A DNA stretch of 64,000 bases from Cronobacter sakazakii (GTDB taxonomy: Bacteria; Pseudomonadota; Gammaproteobacteria; Enterobacterales; Enterobacteriaceae), in assembly GCF_000982825.1 (NCBI RefSeq), contig NZ_CP011047.1, positions 3,658,001 to 3,722,000 on the forward strand. The letters are read 5' to 3'. The notes below the pieces were generated by a model, which had not been told where the DNA came from, ran no database searches, and was given only the letters and a program-made list of their open reading frames with translations. This document shows positions 44,275-54,100 of the stretch, in pieces (the stretch's first letter is position 1; every line of letters begins with the position of its first letter). Both the position numbers and the translations under genes were made by a program.

Positions 44275-45204
44275 TTATTGCGCAAGTGCCGCTGACAGGC
44301 TGGCAGGCTCGTTAATCGCCGCCGCCGTCAGGGTGTCAACAATACGTTTTGTCAGGCCGGTCAGCACTTTGCCCGGGCCCACTTCATACAGCTGCGTGAC
44401 GCCCTGCGCCGCGATAAATTCAACGCTCTTCGTCCACTGCACCGGGCTATAAAGCTGGCGCACCAGCGCATCGCGGATAGCTTCCGGCGACGTTTCGCAT
44501 TTCACATCAACGTTGTTTACTACCGGAATCTGCGGGGCGTTAAACGTAATTTTTTCAAGCTCAGCAGCCAGTTTCTCAGCGGCAGGCTTCATCAGCGCGC
44601 AGTGGGATGGCACGCTCACCGGCAGCGGCAGCGCACGTTTGGCGCCCGCGGCTTTACAGGCAGCGCCCGCACGCTCAACGGCTTCTTTGTGACCAGCGAT
44701 AACCACCTGGCCTGGCGAGTTGAAGTTAACCGGTGAAACCACCTGCCCTTCAGCCGCTTCTTCACAGGCTTTGGCAATCGCGTCATCATCCAGACCAATA
44801 ATCGCGGCCATCGCGCCCGTGCCTTCCGGCACCGCTTCCTGCATGAATTTACCGCGCAGTTCAACCAGACGAACCGCATCAGCGAAATCGATAACGCCCG
44901 CGCACACCAGCGCGGAATATTCGCCAAGACTGTGACCGGCCATCAGCGCAGGCGCTTTACCGCCCTGCTCCTGCCATACACGCCACAGCGCGACGGAAGC
45001 GGTCAGCAGCGCAGGCTGCGTCTGCCAGGTTTTGTTCAGCTCTTCCGCCGGGCCTTGCTGCACCAGCGCCCAGAGATCATAGCCCAGCGCCGCGGAGGCT
45101 TCGCGAAATGTCGCTTCAATAACGGGGAAATTTGCCGCCATGTCAGACAGCATTCCCACGGCCTGAGAGCCCTGGCCCGGGAATACAAAAGCAAATTGCG
45201 TCAT
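44275..45204 (-). CDS. fabD: Malonyl-CoA:ACP transacylase FabD
   Basis: 309-residue transferase that loads malonyl groups onto ACP. Nucleophile Ser92 in MAGHSLGEYSAL and the partner His in VSVPSHCALM near residue 201 are in place; QGSQAVGML near the N-terminus forms the oxyanion site. Same length as in E. coli. Between fabH and fabG on the minus strand. Confidence 0.97.
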   Translation of the reverse strand: MTQFAFVFPGQGSQAVGMLSDMAANFPVIEATFREASAALGYDLWALVQQGPAEELNKTWQTQPALLTASVALWRVWQEQGGKAPALMAGHSLGEYSALVCAGVIDFADAVRLVELRGKFMQEAVPEGTGAMAAIIGLDDDAIAKACEEAAEGQVVSPVNFNSPGQVVIAGHKEAVERAGAACKAAGAKRALPLPVSVPSHCALMKPAAEKLAAELEKITFNAPQIPVVNNVDVKCETSPEAIRDALVRQLYSPVQWTKSVEFIAAQGVTQLYEVGPGKVLTGLTKRIVDTLTAAAINEPASLSAALAQ

Positions 45205-45221
45205 TTTTTTATCCTTCTCGA

Positions 45222-46175
45222 TTAAAAACGAACCAGTGCGGAACCCCAGGTAAAGCCGCCGCCGAAGGCTTCCAGCAGCACCAGTTGGCCCCGCTGAATA
45301 CGCCCGTCGCGTACTGCTTCATCCAGCGCACATGGCACGGAAGCCGCAGAGGTGTTGCCGTGTCGGTCGAGAGTGACAACGACATTATCCATCGACATGC
45401 CGAGTTTTTTCGCAGTGGCGCTAATAATGCGCAGGTTCGCCTGATGCGGTACCAGCCAGTCGAGATCGGCGCGATCCAGTTTATTGGCTTCCAGCGTCTC
45501 GTCGACAATATGTGCCAGTTCCGTGACTGCCACTTTAAAGACTTCATTCCCGGCCATCGTCAGGAAGGTCGGGCTGTCCGGGTTTACGCGATCCTGGTTT
45601 GGCAGGGTCAGCAGTTCACCGTAGCTGCCGTCGGCATGCAGATGCGTGGAGAGAATGCCCGGCTCTTCGCTGGCACCCAGTACAACTGCTCCAGCGCCAT
45701 CGCCGAACAGAATGATCGTACCGCGATCCTCAGGATCGAGCGTACGCGCCAGCACATCTGAGCCAATCACCAGCGCGTTGTTGACCGCACCGGATTTCAC
45801 GTATTGATCGGCAATGCTTAACGCATAGGTAAAACCGGCGCAGGCGGCGGCAACGTCAAATGCCGGGCAGCCTTTGATGCCGAGCATGCCCTGCACCTGG
45901 CAGGCGGCGCTCGGGAAAGCGTGCGTGGCGGAGGTGGTGGCGACGATAATCAGGCCAATCTGTTCTTTGTCGATACCGGCCATGTCGATGGCGCGCAGTG
46001 CCGCTTCGTAGCCCATAGTGGCGACGGTTTCGCCGGGCGCCGCAATGCGACGCTCGCGGATACCAGTGCGAGTGACAATCCACTCATCAGAGGTTTCCAC
46101 CATTTTTTCCAGATCGGCGTTCGTCCGCACGTGTTCAGGCAGATAGCTGCCTGTACCAATAATCTTCGTATACAT
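45222..46175 (-). CDS. fabH: 3-oxoacyl-ACP synthase III (FabH)
   Basis: 317-residue enzyme that starts fatty-acid synthesis by joining acetyl-CoA to malonyl-ACP. The triad is recognisable: Cys112 in AAACAGFTYAL, His in DWLVPHQANLRI near 244 and Asn in DRHGNTSAAS near 274. Same length as in E. coli. Six bases after plsX. Confidence 0.97.
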   Translation of the reverse strand: MYTKIIGTGSYLPEHVRTNADLEKMVETSDEWIVTRTGIRERRIAAPGETVATMGYEAALRAIDMAGIDKEQIGLIIVATTSATHAFPSAACQVQGMLGIKGCPAFDVAAACAGFTYALSIADQYVKSGAVNNALVIGSDVLARTLDPEDRGTIILFGDGAGAVVLGASEEPGILSTHLHADGSYGELLTLPNQDRVNPDSPTFLTMAGNEVFKVAVTELAHIVDETLEANKLDRADLDWLVPHQANLRIISATAKKLGMSMDNVVVTLDRHGNTSAASVPCALDEAVRDGRIQRGQLVLLEAFGGGFTWGSALVRF

Positions 46176-46181
46176 GTACGC

Positions 46182-47216
46182 TCAGTCACTCTTGGGTAAT
46201 ACAGATTCCAGGCGAGCGGCAATCCGCTGAGGGACTTGTCGCTGCACCGCCTGCACTGCCTGTTCAATCGCGACCGCAAAAGCTCGCTGATTGGCTGCAC
46301 CGTGGCTCTTAATCACCGTGCCGCGCAATCCTAACAGACAGGCGCCATTATACTGGTCGGGGTTGAGGTGACTGAATCGCCTTGAGAGGCTTTTTTGTAA
46401 CCAACGCTTTAATAAAAGCCACCACCACGACCGCTTTTTTCCTTCGCCCTGCGATTTGAGCAGCGAAAGGAACATTCTGACAACACCTTCCATCGTTTTT
46501 AGCGTGACGTTACCGACAAAACCGTCGCATACCAGCACATCGGTTTTGCCGGTCAGTAATTCGTTGGCTTCGAGATAGCCGATATAGTTCAACGATGGCA
46601 CCGTTTTTAACAACGCGGCTGCGTCACGGATGCTATCCAGCCCTTTCGTTTCTTCTTCGCCGATATTGAGCAGCGCGACGCGCGGATTCTCGATGCCGAG
46701 CACCTCTTCCGCCATGACCGAGCCCATAATCGCAAACTGCGCGAGCATCGTGCTGTCGCAATCCACGTTGGCGCCTAAATCGAGCACCACCGTTTTTCCT
46801 TTCTGCTGATGCGGCAGCACCGTCACCAGCGCGGGCCGCTCAATCCCGTCGACCGGTTTAAGCAGCAGTTTAGCAAGCCCCATCAGCGCGCCGGTGTTTC
46901 CGGCGCTGATGCAGGCCTGCGCGCGCCCTTCTTTCACCAGCTCCAGCGCGATACGCATAGAACTGCCGCGGCTGTTGCGCACAGCCTGTGAAGGACGGAC
47001 ATCACTGGCAATAACCGACTCTGCCGCAATGATCTGCAGCCGCGAACGTTGTTCAAAATCAGCTCTGGCAAGTAATGGCGTGATGGCGTCGGGATCGCCG
47101 ACTAAAAGAAGATGCAAATGTGGATCAGAATTCAGTGCCTGCAATGCTGCAGGCACTGTCACGGCAGGACCAAAGTCCCCGCCCATGACATCTAACGCCA
47201 GGGTTAGAGGTGTCAA
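46182..47216 (-). CDS. plsX: Phosphate acyltransferase PlsX
   Basis: 344-residue enzyme making acyl-phosphate from acyl-ACP for phospholipid synthesis. The DVMGGDFGP N-terminus, SAGNTGALMGLAK and LNIGEEETKG motifs are present. The start is TTG (TTG ACA CCT). The C-terminus stops at LESVLPKSD, about 12 residues before the end of E. coli PlsX; the missing tail is outside the conserved fold. Follows rpmF, with an 18-bp palindrome between. Confidence 0.94.
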   Translation of the reverse strand: MTPLTLALDVMGGDFGPAVTVPAALQALNSDPHLHLLLVGDPDAITPLLARADFEQRSRLQIIAAESVIASDVRPSQAVRNSRGSSMRIALELVKEGRAQACISAGNTGALMGLAKLLLKPVDGIERPALVTVLPHQQKGKTVVLDLGANVDCDSTMLAQFAIMGSVMAEEVLGIENPRVALLNIGEEETKGLDSIRDAAALLKTVPSLNYIGYLEANELLTGKTDVLVCDGFVGNVTLKTMEGVVRMFLSLLKSQGEGKKRSWWWLLLKRWLQKSLSRRFSHLNPDQYNGACLLGLRGTVIKSHGAANQRAFAVAIEQAVQAVQRQVPQRIAARLESVLPKSD

Positions 47217-47237
47217 GATATCGCCAGGTTACGGTTA

Positions 47238-47255
47238 TCCCCGCTTAAGCGGGGA
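47238..47255. other. Palindrome between rpmF and plsX
   Basis: TCCCCGCTTAAGCGGGGA, a perfect 18-base palindrome 22 bases before the plsX start. As RNA it would fold with a small loop and may affect processing of the rpmF-plsX message. No U-tract follows. Confidence 0.6.
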
Positions 47256-47288
47256 AAGCGCACTAAGCTCAACCACGCTTGCGCGTGA

Positions 47289-47462
47289 TTACTTAGTGAT
47301 AACCTTGCGACCGCGGTAGTAACCGTCGGCGGTGATGTGGTGACGCAGATGGGTTTCACCAGAAGTTTTGTCTACAGACAGGCTGGTGACAGCGGTCAGC
47401 GCGTCATGAGAACGACGCATACCGCGCTTGGAACGAGTGGGTTTATTCTGTTGTACGGCCAT
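47289..47462 (-). CDS. rpmF: 50S ribosomal protein L32
   Basis: 57-residue ribosomal protein. It reads [20 protein letters not shown] and continues to [10 protein letters not shown]; the enterobacterial form lacks zinc cysteines. Between yceD and plsX, the classic order linking ribosome and lipid synthesis genes. Confidence 0.96.
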
Positions 47463-47513
47463 GGACCTTACTCCTCAATTACGGCTTATTCCTGCTCGCG
47501 CGGGAAACGCCAA

Positions 47514-48035
47514 TTACTTACGCTTTAAACTGGCTAACACGGCAAATGGATTTGGTTTCTGTGCCTCTTCAGGCAGTTCGCCAAAGACCATGTCCGCCTC
47601 GGACACTTCACAGTGTTCAGAATCATGCACCGGAACTACAGGCAGAGCGAGGATGAGTTCATCTTCAACCGTTGCCAGCAGGTCGATTTCGCCGAATTCA
47701 TTAACTTCAATCGGCTCATACGCTTCCGGGAGTGCTTCCGCCTGATCGTCGTTAGAGATCGGGCTGAAACAATACGTTGTGTGGACTTGATGACTAAACG
47801 GCTGGCCGCAACGCTGACACGCGAGCGTTACCGTAACCGTCGCATCGCCTTTCATTACGGCGAGACGCTGGTTATCGATAGCGAACGACATGGAGCATTC
47901 GACATCGCTGTCCACACTGACCACAGATTCGGCGATACGCTCTACCTGTTCAGGAGTATAGATACCCTGGTAATCGAGGCGTTTTTGAGCCGTACGAACC
48001 GGATCAAGAGTCAGGGGTAATTTTACCTTTTGCAT
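47514..48035 (-). CDS. yceD: YceD family protein (DUF177)
   Basis: 173-residue YceD protein, linked to 23S rRNA or ribosome metabolism in some bacteria and plastids; function in enterobacteria is not settled. A CQRCGQPF pair near residues 73-80 is a partial zinc knuckle. The acidic C-terminal half is typical. First gene of yceD-rpmF-plsX-fab, preceded by a consensus-like promoter. Confidence 0.92.
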   Translation of the reverse strand: MQKVKLPLTLDPVRTAQKRLDYQGIYTPEQVERIAESVVSVDSDVECSMSFAIDNQRLAVMKGDATVTVTLACQRCGQPFSHQVHTTYCFSPISNDDQAEALPEAYEPIEVNEFGEIDLLATVEDELILALPVVPVHDSEHCEVSEADMVFGELPEEAQKPNPFAVLASLKRK

Positions 48036-48044
48036 AGGGCGCGC

Positions 48045-48073
48045 ATATTAACTTTGTAACGTCATAGAGTCAA
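48045..48073 (-). promoter_or_regulatory. yceD-rpmF promoter
   Basis: On the minus strand TTGACT-N17-TAATAT ends nine bases before the yceD start codon, a strong sigma-70 match. Because the start site would lie almost at the ATG, the message may be near-leaderless from this promoter. Confidence 0.75.
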
Positions 48074-48175
48074 AGAAAAAGGCGGGTTTGAAACACCTTT
48101 TACCATTTATTCGCACACATTGCGGCCGACAGTTTAAAATAGCGCTCATCGATTCGCTATCTTTCCCTGAAAAAT

Positions 48176-48763
48176 ATGACCTCAATCGTGCTTGCTTCCA
48201 CGTCGCCGTTCCGCCGTAGCCTGTTAGAAAAGCTCGGTTTACCTTTTGAAACCGCAGCCCCCGAGACCGACGAAACCCCTTACGCGGATGAAACCGCACA
48301 ACAATTAGTATTAAGGCTGGCTTTGCAAAAAGCGCAAGCGCTGCGGGAGAAATATCCCCGGCATTTGATTATCGGCAGCGATCAGGTTTGCGTGCTGAAT
48401 AATACCATTACCGGCAAACCACACACCTTTGAAAATGGGGTTAAGCAGTTGCAACAGGCCAGCGGTAACGTTGTGACGTTTTATACTGGCCTCGCGCTTT
48501 TTAATAGCGAGACCGGCGCGTATCAGGTCGACTGCGAGCCCTTTCACGTCCATTTCCGCTCGCTCAGTACAAGTGAAATCGAAAACTATCTGCATCGCGA
48601 AACGCCGTGGCAATGCGCGGGCAGTTTTAAAAGCGAAGGGCTTGGCATCACGCTCTTTGAGCGTCTTGACGGGCGCGACCCGAACACGCTGGTGGGCCTG
48701 CCTCTCATTCGGCTTTGTGAAATGCTCAGAAACGAAGGGGTCGATCCTCTCGCCCATCGCTGA
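48176..48763 (+). CDS. yceF: 7-methyl-GTP pyrophosphatase YceF (Maf family)
   Basis: 195-residue Maf-family nucleotide pyrophosphatase that hydrolyses m7GTP, probably as house-cleaning. N-terminal LASTSPFRRSLLEKLG and the catalytic GSDQVCVL with FKSEGLGITLFE are conserved. Divergent from yceD; faces a DUF3053 gene across a shared terminator. Confidence 0.95.
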   Translation: MTSIVLASTSPFRRSLLEKLGLPFETAAPETDETPYADETAQQLVLRLALQKAQALREKYPRHLIIGSDQVCVLNNTITGKPHTFENGVKQLQQASGNVVTFYTGLALFNSETGAYQVDCEPFHVHFRSLSTSEIENYLHRETPWQCAGSFKSEGLGITLFERLDGRDPNTLVGLPLIRLCEMLRNEGVDPLAHR

Positions 48764-48776
48764 GCGCTTAAAACGC

Positions 48777-48803
48777 AAAAGCCCTGCAATGCAGGGCTTT
48801 TTT
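48777..48803. terminator. Bidirectional terminator after yceF
   Basis: AAAAGCCCTGC-AAT-GCAGGGCTTTT plus more T residues, between convergent yceF and the DUF3053 gene. Confidence 0.9.
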
Positions 48804-48820
48804 ATAGTGCAGAGCGAGGC

Positions 48821-49537
48821 TTACTGCATGCCTGCCAGCTGGCGCGCAACGGTCAGCAGCTCTTGTTGCTTCTCACGCATCGCGCTCAGTTTTTCGTTAA
48901 ACAGATCCAGCTGTTTCTGGTCGGTAAACTGCGCCATCGCGCCAGTGTACTGCACTTTATTGCCAAGGCTGTTCAGGTAGTTGCCGATATCCAGCGCCTG
49001 GCCAAGAATGGCGTCGGTCAGCGACAGCGTCTGGGTCAGCAGCGCGTTCGGGCGCACCACGGTTTTCTGATAGGCCTGGTCAAACACCGCTTTCAGGTCG
49101 TCCGGCTGTTTCAGTTTGGAATAACGATCTTCCACGCTCTTCATGGCGTCGGCACGTTTTGACTCGATATTCCCCACTTCTTTGCGGGATTTCTCGATAG
49201 TGTCGCGCTTTTCCACCATATCTTTCGCACTGGTCACGCTGCGCATCTGGCGCATCGCCTGATCGTTGCCGGAAAACGCCGTGGTCATTTCGCTGGAGTA
49301 ATCGCTAAGGATGGCATAATCATCAGCGTACTTGCCAAAGCTCTCTTTTTCCTGCGCGGTCAGCGTCGGGACGGACAGTTTTTCAGACGGCAGAATGCGA
49401 GTCTGGAGGAACTGGATAAACGCTTTGCGCTGCTCCGGTTCTTTATCGTTATCGCATCCAGCGAGCTGCCACACCATGCCTGTCAGAAACAGGGTAAAGA
49501 AAACACGTTTCCATGTCCGGGATTGTAACCAGGCCAT
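48821..49537 (-). CDS. DUF3053 (YiaF-like) lipoprotein
   Basis: 238-residue predicted lipoprotein: signal sequence with lipobox QLAGC (mature Cys near 28), then a helical, charge-rich body. The pattern EQRKAFIQFLQTRIL resembles the start of E. coli YiaF, the DUF3053 member. Function unknown. GGAG six bases before the ATG at 49537 decides the start; two upstream ATGs are too close. K-12 has no gene here between yceF and rluC, so this is an extra copy relative to K-12. Confidence 0.82.
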   Translation of the reverse strand: MAWLQSRTWKRVFFTLFLTGMVWQLAGCDNDKEPEQRKAFIQFLQTRILPSEKLSVPTLTAQEKESFGKYADDYAILSDYSSEMTTAFSGNDQAMRQMRSVTSAKDMVEKRDTIEKSRKEVGNIESKRADAMKSVEDRYSKLKQPDDLKAVFDQAYQKTVVRPNALLTQTLSLTDAILGQALDIGNYLNSLGNKVQYTGAMAQFTDQKQLDLFNEKLSAMREKQQELLTVARQLAGMQ

Positions 49538-49564
49538 TTTCATCTCCATGCGGTTGTAATTGTA

Positions 49565-49594
49565 TAAAAAAACACCCGGCCGAAGCCGGGTGTT
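49565..49594 (-). terminator. Terminator of rluC
   Basis: On the minus strand a 10-bp stem AACACCCGGC / GCCGGGTGTT around a UUCG tetraloop, followed by a run of T residues; about 70 bases after the rluC stop. Confidence 0.92.
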
Positions 49595-49661
49595 CAGTAT
49601 AGTGCATTTCAAACCGCAACGCGGGGAGGCAAACCTGAGAACTACTACATTCGGGAGGCTG

Positions 49662-50615
49662 TCAGCCGCCCGCGCGTAACACTTTCAGACAATGCTTAAG
49701 TTCGTCATCCAGTGGCGCTTCAATACGCATCGTCTCGCCAGTGCCTGGATGCTCAAAGCGCAGCGCCGCCGCATGCAGGAAAAGCCGGTTAAGGCCGGTT
49801 GACGCCAGCTGCGCGTCAAACGCGCGGTCGCCATAGCGATCGTCAAACGCGATTGGGTGGCCCGCGTACTGCGTATGAACGCGGATCTGATGCGTGCGTC
49901 CTGTCACCGGGCTACAGCGTACCAGCGTCGCAATGGCAAAGCGCTCTTCCACTTTAAAACGCGTCTCGGAGGGTTTCCCTTCCTGATTCACGCGCACGAT
50001 ACGCTCGCCACTTTGCAGAATATTTTTCAGAAGCGGCGCCTGCACGTTTTTCACATGCGACTGCCACTGTCCGCGCACCAGCGCCAGATAATCTTTCTGC
50101 ATCCCTTTCTCGCGCAACTGTTCATGCAGGGAACGCAGCGCCGAGCGTTTTTTCGCCACCAGCAGCACGCCGGAGGTATCGCGATCGAGGCGATGTACCA
50201 GCTCAAGGAAACGCGCCTCAGGGCGCAACGCGCGCAGCCCCTCGATAACACCGAAGCTCAGCCCGCTGCCGCCGTGTACGGCCGTACCGGACGGTTTATT
50301 CAGCACCAGAATATGGTCATCTTCATAAAGGATAACGTCGCTTAACGCCGCCACCTTCTGTAAGTGTGGAGAAACCGCCTCTTCTTCGCGTTCCGCTACG
50401 CGAACCGGCGGAATGCGCACCTCATCGCCCGCTTCGAGCTTATATTCTGGCTTAATGCGTTTTTTGTTCACGCGCACTTCGCCTTTGCGCAGGATGCGGT
50501 AAATCATGCTTTTTGGCACGCCTTTCAACTGGGTGCGCAAAAAATTATCGATACGCTGCCCGGCCTGATCGGCGGAAACGGCAACGATTTTTACGGATGG
50601 AGTCTCTGTTTTCAT
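49662..50615 (-). CDS. rluC: 23S rRNA pseudouridine synthase RluC
   Basis: 317-residue enzyme that makes pseudouridine at 23S rRNA positions 955, 2504 and 2580 in E. coli. An S4 RNA-binding domain (about 20-80, GQRIDNFLRTQLKGVPKS) precedes the RluA-type catalytic domain with the Asp in HRLDRDTSGVLL near residue 144. The ATG at 50615 (MKTETPSVKI) matches the family. Divergent from rne. Confidence 0.96.
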   Translation of the reverse strand: MKTETPSVKIVAVSADQAGQRIDNFLRTQLKGVPKSMIYRILRKGEVRVNKKRIKPEYKLEAGDEVRIPPVRVAEREEEAVSPHLQKVAALSDVILYEDDHILVLNKPSGTAVHGGSGLSFGVIEGLRALRPEARFLELVHRLDRDTSGVLLVAKKRSALRSLHEQLREKGMQKDYLALVRGQWQSHVKNVQAPLLKNILQSGERIVRVNQEGKPSETRFKVEERFAIATLVRCSPVTGRTHQIRVHTQYAGHPIAFDDRYGDRAFDAQLASTGLNRLFLHAAALRFEHPGTGETMRIEAPLDDELKHCLKVLRAGG

Positions 50616-50790
50616 GGTGCGCGATTCTAAATACCGGATGCCCGTAGCGCCACACATTTTTATATGCTTATATTTACTAACTCATCGATTCACACAGCTA
50701 ATGAGTTCGTTTTGTCACCGCTTCGGCGGAACTGACGAACAAGAAGTTAAAAAACTGTGAGTAAGTCGGTGATAAAGGGCAAAAGTCAGC

Positions 50791-50820
50791 TTGCTATATC
50801 AAGCTTAGCAATGGAATAAT
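50791..50820 (+). promoter_or_regulatory. rne promoter (p1-like)
   Basis: TTGCTA-N18-AATAAT. A start near 50827 would give a leader of about 356 bases, close to the 361-base rne leader of E. coli. Confidence 0.6.
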
Positions 50821-50826
50821 GCGACT

Positions 50827-51182
50827 GTTTTCCGTGTTGAGACTTGTTTAGACAAGGAATTTTGCGGAATTACCAGTTTTGCCTGACAGTCCTTCCACGC
50901 GGCAATGGCGTAAGACGTGTTGAACTTTCAGGCAGTTAGCGGGCTGCGGGTTGCAGCCTGGCCGGTAAAGGGAAGCTTCCGGAGAAACAATCCCGGTCAT
51001 TCCTCTGATAATTGCGCTGTATTTCCACCTGAAATACAGGCTACCGACACTCTGCGCCTCTTAAGCGTTCGACAACCGGGAGGTTGACGGCGCGAACAGT
51101 CACGAGGCCATCGGTTCACTCCCGGTCAGCGTCACCATGCCCGCAGCTTTGTCGTCAATGTAAGAATAACGAGTAAGTTACG
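50827..51182 (+). promoter_or_regulatory. Autoregulatory 5' leader of rne
   Basis: Long untranslated leader like the rne 5' element of E. coli, where RNase E binds and cuts its own message. Hairpins are visible at 50942-50958 (GGCTGC / GCAGCC) and 51017-51039 (CTGTATTTC-CACCT-GAAATACAG, a perfect 9-bp stem). The rest of the 567-base rluC-rne gap, 50616-50826, holds promoters but no gene. Confidence 0.7.
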
Positions 51183-54100
51183 ATGAAAAGAATGCTAATT
51201 AACGCAACTCAGCAGGAAGAGTTGCGCGTCGCCCTCGTGGATGGGCAACGTCTGTACGACCTGGATATCGAAAGTCCTGGACACGAGCAGAAAAAAGCGA
51301 ACATCTACAAAGGCAAAATCACCCGCATTGAACCCAGTCTCGAAGCCGCATTTGTGGATTATGGCGCCGAAAGACACGGTTTCCTCCCCTTAAAAGAAAT
51401 CGCCCGCGAATATTTCCCCGCAAACTACGCCTCTCATGGTCGTCCGAATATTAAAGATGTCCTGCGCGAAGGCCAGGAAGTCATCGTTCAGATAGACAAA
51501 GAAGAGCGTGGCAACAAAGGCGCAGCGCTGACGACGTTTATCAGCCTCGCAGGCAGCTACCTCGTGCTGATGCCGAACAACCCGCGTGCGGGCGGTATCT
51601 CTCGCCGTATCGAAGGCGACGATCGCACCGAGCTTAAAGAAGCGCTTTCAAGCCTCGAACTGCCGGATGGCATGGGGCTTATCGTGCGCACCGCAGGCGT
51701 CGGTAAATCCGCCGAAGCGCTGCAATGGGATTTAAGCTTCCGCCTCAAGCACTGGGAAGCCATTAAAAAAGCCGCTGAAAACCGCCCGGCACCGTTCCTT
51801 ATCCATCAGGAAAGTAACGTCATCGTGCGCGCGTTTCGCGACTATCTGCGCCAGGACATCGGCGAAATCCTTATCGATAACCCGAAAGTGCTTGAGCTGG
51901 CCCGCCAGCACATTGCGGCACTGGGTCGTCCGGATTTCAGCAGCAAAATTAAGCTCTACACCGGTGAAATTCCGCTGTTCAGCCACTATCAGATAGAATC
52001 CCAGATTGAGTCCGCCTTCCAGCGCGAAGTGCGTCTGCCGTCCGGCGGCTCGATTGTTATCGACACCACCGAAGCGCTGACCGCTATCGACATCAACTCC
52101 GCCCGCGCGACCCGCGGCGGCGATATCGAAGAGACGGCGTTTAACACCAACCTGGAAGCGGCGGATGAAATCGCCCGCCAGCTGCGCCTGCGTGACTTAG
52201 GCGGTCTTATCGTTATCGACTTCATCGATATGACGCCGGTACGCCACCAGCGCGCGGTGGAAAACCGTCTGCGCGAAGCGGTGCGTCAGGATCGCGCGCG
52301 CATCCAGATTAGCCATATTTCCCGCTTCGGCCTGCTGGAGATGTCCCGTCAGCGCCTGAGCCCGTCGCTTGGCGAATCCAGCCATCACGTCTGTCCGCGC
52401 TGTAGCGGCACCGGCACCATCCGCGATAACGAATCTCTGTCGCTCTCCATTCTGCGTCTGATTGAAGAAGAAGCGCTGAAAGAGAACACCCGGGAAGTTC
52501 ACGCTATCGTTCCGGTGCCTATCGCCTCCTACCTGCTTAACGAGAAGCGTGAAGCCATCACCGCTATCGAAACCCGTCAGGGCGGCGTGCGCTGCGTGAT
52601 CGTGCCAAACGATCAGATGGAAACGCCGCACTACTCCGTACTGCGCGTGCGTAAAGGCGAAGAGACGCATACCCTGAGCTACATGCTGCCGAAGCTGCAT
52701 GAAGAAGCGATGGCGCTGCCGTCTGAAGACGAATACGCCGAGCGTAAACGTCCTGAGCAGCCTGCGCTCGCCACGTTCGTGATGCCGGACGTACCGCCAG
52801 TGCCGCAGGAAACCGCCGCACCGAAAGCCGAAACCGCCGCGCCGAAAGCGCCGGTCAACGCCGCAGCGCCTGCCAAAGAAAGCTTCCTGAGCCGCGCCAT
52901 CAGCGCGCTGAAGAGCCTCTTCGCCAGCGAGCCGCAGGCACAGCCTGTCGCGAGCGAGCCGGAGCAGCAGCCTGCGAAAAACCGCGACGAGAAACAACAA
53001 GAGCGCCGCAACGGTCGTCGTCAGAACAACCGTCGCGACCGTAACGAGCGTGGCGATCGCAGTGAACGCGGCGAGCGTCCGTCCCGAGATAATCGCGATA
53101 ATCGCGAGAATCGTGACAACAGCGAAGCGCGCGAAGAGAACCGCCGTAATCGTCGTGAGAAGCAGCAGCAGAACGCCGAGGCGCGTGAAACCCGCACCCC
53201 GGTCGCTGAAGAAGCCGCTGAAAAGCAGAAATCCCGTGACGATCAGCCGCAGTCTCCGCGCCGCGAACGTAACCGCCGTCGCTCTGACGAAAAACGTCAG
53301 GCGCAGCAGGAAGTCAGCGCGCTGAACCGTGATGAAGCGGTGGAAGAGACGGAACAGGAAGATCGGGTTGTTCAGGTGATGCCGCGCCGTAAACCGCGCC
53401 AGCTGAGCCAGAAAGTGCGTATCGAATCCGCAGCGGAAGCAGAGGCTGTCGGCACCACCGACGCGCCGGTCGCTGAACCGCGCGAAGAAGCCGCACCGCT
53501 GGCGCTGCCAGCCAACGTGGAAACGCCAGCCGTCGCTGAAGAGACCAACCAGACGGGCAGCGAAAACGCCGGTATGCCGCGTCGCTCCCGCCGTTCTCCG
53601 CGTCACCTGCGCGTTAGTGGCCAGCGCCGTCGTCGCTACCGTGACGAGCGTTACCCGACCCAGTCGCCGATGCCGCTGACCGTCGCGTGCGCGTCGCCGG
53701 AGATGGCGTCCGGTAAAGTCTGGATCCGTTACCCGCTGCCGCGTGTACAGGAGCAGGAAGAGCAGCTGGAGCAGAACACCGCACCGGTGGCTGAAACCCT
53801 GGCGACTGAAGCACCGGTTGCGCCGGTCGCTGAAGCCGTGGTGGTCGAGCCGTCTGTGGTGGAAACTGCACCGCAGGAGCCGGTGGTGGAAACCACGCAT
53901 CCTGAAGCGATTGCCGCGCCGGTCGACGCCGAGCCGCAGCTTATCGAGCCGCAGGATCAGGCCGTCGCTGAGGAGGTCGCACAGGAAGCCGTTCCGGCTG
54001 ACGCCCCGGTTGTTGAAGAAGCGCCTCGTGAAGAAGCCGCTGCTGTCATCGCAGAAAGCGCGCCTGAACAGGCACCTCAGCCGGAAGTGATTGCTGATGA

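Noticed and set aside
47619..48020. Antisense frame over yceD
   Set aside because: Shadow of yceD, which has conserved family sequence and a strong promoter.
48036..48175. Possible homologue of the small RNA SraB in the yceD-yceF gap
   Set aside because: E. coli carries SraB near this position, but I could not recognise a matching sequence or terminator and do not claim it.
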